Shown here: positions 20,669 through 21,936 of the stretch, piece by piece | Position numbering within the stretch: position 1 is the stretch's first letter | How the letters are laid out: each line of letters begins with the position of its first letter | Source of the DNA: a virus | IMG/VR virus record: IMGVR_UViG_3300048586_000085 | Location: 1-21,936 of that record | DNA: 21,936 nucleotides | Strand: one strand, 5' to 3' | The notes under the pieces: model-generated | What the model saw: the letters and a program-made list of their open reading frames with translations, nothing else | Told to the model about the DNA's origin: nothing | Databases searched by the model: none | Position numbers and translations under genes: made by a program

Positions 20669-21151
20669 ATGACCACGATCAAGTTCATATCCGGCCAAGC
20701 TGCCCTTCGCAATTTCATCGAAGGCATCCACGCTGATGTGGACAAGGGTCTGGACGCGCGGAGCATCAACGCATCGGGACGGCTCAAGAAGTCGAACCGG
20801 ACAGAGGTGATCGTGGGCCTTGGAAGTTCATCGGCCACGCTCTACGCTTTGGGGTACTGGAAGCAAGCCGGAAGCGGATCGCCGCCAGGGACCAAGGTAT
20901 CCCCGGATGATCTGGCGAAATGGGCCATGGTCAAAGGGCTGGCCAACAACGAACGGCGTGCCCTGAAGATCGGGGCCTTGGTATCGCGCAAGATCGAACG
21001 GTTCGGTTCACAGCAGTTCCGCGTGGGTGGGGAGAATGAGTACGCCAAGGCCGTGGAAGGTTCAGCGGACAAGGTGCCAGACGTGCTCTCCGCATTCATC
21101 GCAGACATCCCCAAGGCCGTGGTCAGGGAATTCAAATCAGCCTTCGCCTAA
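20669..21151 (+). CDS. HK97 gp10-like head-tail connector or neck protein
   Basis: 160 residues. LKKSNRTEVIVGLGSSSATL, followed by YWKQAGSGSPPGTKVSPDDL and WAMVKGLANNERRALKIG, has the layout of the gp10/virion-morphogenesis family: a strand, a P-x-G-x-x-x-P loop, then I/L-x-x-W-x-x-x-K-G. The family forms the head-tail joining or tail-completion ring. The stop overlaps the next start by one base (TAATG). Confidence 0.65.
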   Translation: MTTIKFISGQAALRNFIEGIHADVDKGLDARSINASGRLKKSNRTEVIVGLGSSSATLYALGYWKQAGSGSPPGTKVSPDDLAKWAMVKGLANNERRALKIGALVSRKIERFGSQQFRVGGENEYAKAVEGSADKVPDVLSAFIADIPKAVVREFKSAFA

Positions 21152-21936
21152 TGGCCGCAACGATCACATCCGTACCGGCCAATCACATGGCCGTGTACCG
21201 TCCGATGTTCCTCAAGGTTCAGCGGACAGACCCATCGCCCAACCTGGTGGAGGAAGTGTTCATCGCGGATTCCTCGGACGTGTCCACCTTGGGCAATGGT
21301 TTGGAGGTTGGTGATGTGGTGCTGCATTGGACCAGCACCGTCCAAGGGCCTATCCCTGTGGTCAATGGGCAGACAATCATCCTTGACGCTGACATGGGGC
21401 CGTACAAGGGCGTCCACACCGTCACCAACTATTTCACGGACGGCAGCGACAAGTACGCGGTGATAGACGCCCAGAACTTCGGAGCCTTCACGCCGGACGC
21501 CTTCCTCGGGTCCATGCGGATCTGGCTGGACAACTACACCATCCACGTCAAGGTGTTGGTGTACACCTCACCAAGCGGAACGCCCGTCGAGATCCTGTTG
21601 GAAGCATCACCGGACAATACCGGGTTGAGCACGATCGAACTTGGCGACCGGATCAAGGACTACTTCAGCCACCTGATCAACCCATTCGCAGAGGCCGTTT
21701 CAGGCGGTGGCGTGGTTCAGGACGCCCATGGAGTGACGGCCCTGTTCTACCGCCTGCACGTTGCAGAGGTGTACGATGTTCCGGGGGAAACCGGAGTGGT
21801 CGATCCTTACGACGGGGACCACGATGTGGAGGTAGATGATGTGGAGGACAACGCGACATTCAAGGTGGCCGTGAACGCGATCCACCCCTACAGCGGGACG
21901 TTGGTGGACTGGCAGACCGCGAACCTGGAGGACTTC
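21151..21936 (+). CDS. Virion structural protein, partial
   Basis: 262 residues are visible from ATG 21151 before the window ends. The sequence is beta-rich (FLKVQRTDPSPNLVEEVFIA, TIHVKVLVYTSPSGTPVEIL) with the segment TIELGDRIKDYFSHLINPF, a layout seen in large Bacteroidota phage tail or tail-tip proteins. The C-terminus is missing, so neither length nor role can be fixed. Confidence 0.6.
   Translation, partial: MAATITSVPANHMAVYRPMFLKVQRTDPSPNLVEEVFIADSSDVSTLGNGLEVGDVVLHWTSTVQGPIPVVNGQTIILDADMGPYKGVHTVTNYFTDGSDKYAVIDAQNFGAFTPDAFLGSMRIWLDNYTIHVKVLVYTSPSGTPVEILLEASPDNTGLSTIELGDRIKDYFSHLINPFAEAVSGGGVVQDAHGVTALFYRLHVAEVYDVPGETGVVDPYDGDHDVEVDDVEDNATFKVAVNAIHPYSGTLVDWQTANLEDF

Noticed and set aside
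1-21936. tRNA genes or a diversity-generating retroelement
   Set aside because: No cloverleaf-like segment or reverse-transcriptase motif was noticed by eye on either strand; a covariance search was not possible.

Overview
The window reads as the left part of a tailed phage (Caudoviricetes), probably a temperate phage or prophage of a fairly GC-rich member of the Bacteroidota. Three things point to that host. Two promoters have the Bacteroidota primary-sigma form TTTG-N21-TAnnTTTG. Ribosome sites lack a Shine-Dalgarno motif and have A-rich or stop-start (ATGA) junctions instead. Gene families such as the DUF4468 secreted protein and this RecT-like annealing protein are typical of Bacteroidota phages. 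No integrase, portal or capsid gene lies inside the window, so the temperate lifestyle is inferred from the repressor switch alone.

Layout. Positions 1-1545 (minus strand) hold a partial small gene with its own promoter, a secreted DUF4468 protein with a terminator, and a cI-like HTH repressor. Positions 1544-1620 are an AT-rich divergent switch with symmetrical repeats over the start-site elements. Positions 1620-5203 (plus) hold early genes: small DNA-binding candidates, a RecT-like/YqaJ exonuclease recombination pair, and a PUA/ASCH-like protein. Positions 5272-9222 hold regulators, a pentapeptide-repeat protein, a replication initiator-like protein, a DnaC-like helicase loader and a NinG-like nuclease.

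Positions 9317-10581 hold what looks like an integron-type gene cassette array inside the phage. Two attC-like hairpins (81 and 59 bp) bracket a methyltransferase-like gene plus a small Cys-rich gene. A second cassette carries a DUF551 gene. In each cassette the leading end and trailing inverse core are exact 10-bp reverse complements, as expected of excisable cassettes. I consider this the most unusual feature of the window.

Positions 10618-13798 hold small unknown genes and then a ParB-like protein, an ABC-ATPase/GNAT fusion and an ASCH protein. The ABC/GNAT reading frame is broken by an apparent +1 shift near the GGGG at 13284-13287; its displaced C-terminus ends in the usual ATGA junction with the next gene. 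Positions 13801-15547 are the terminase subunits. Positions 15544-21936 are late genes: a zinc-ribbon protein, a 37-residue membrane protein, a putative tail assembly chaperone with a nine-T slippage site, and tail/fibre, LamG-like, gp10-like connector and other virion genes, the last cut by the window edge.

Most plus-strand genes are joined by ATGA overlaps, which suggests translational coupling along long polycistronic messages. Function calls come from motif reading only; no database search was possible.
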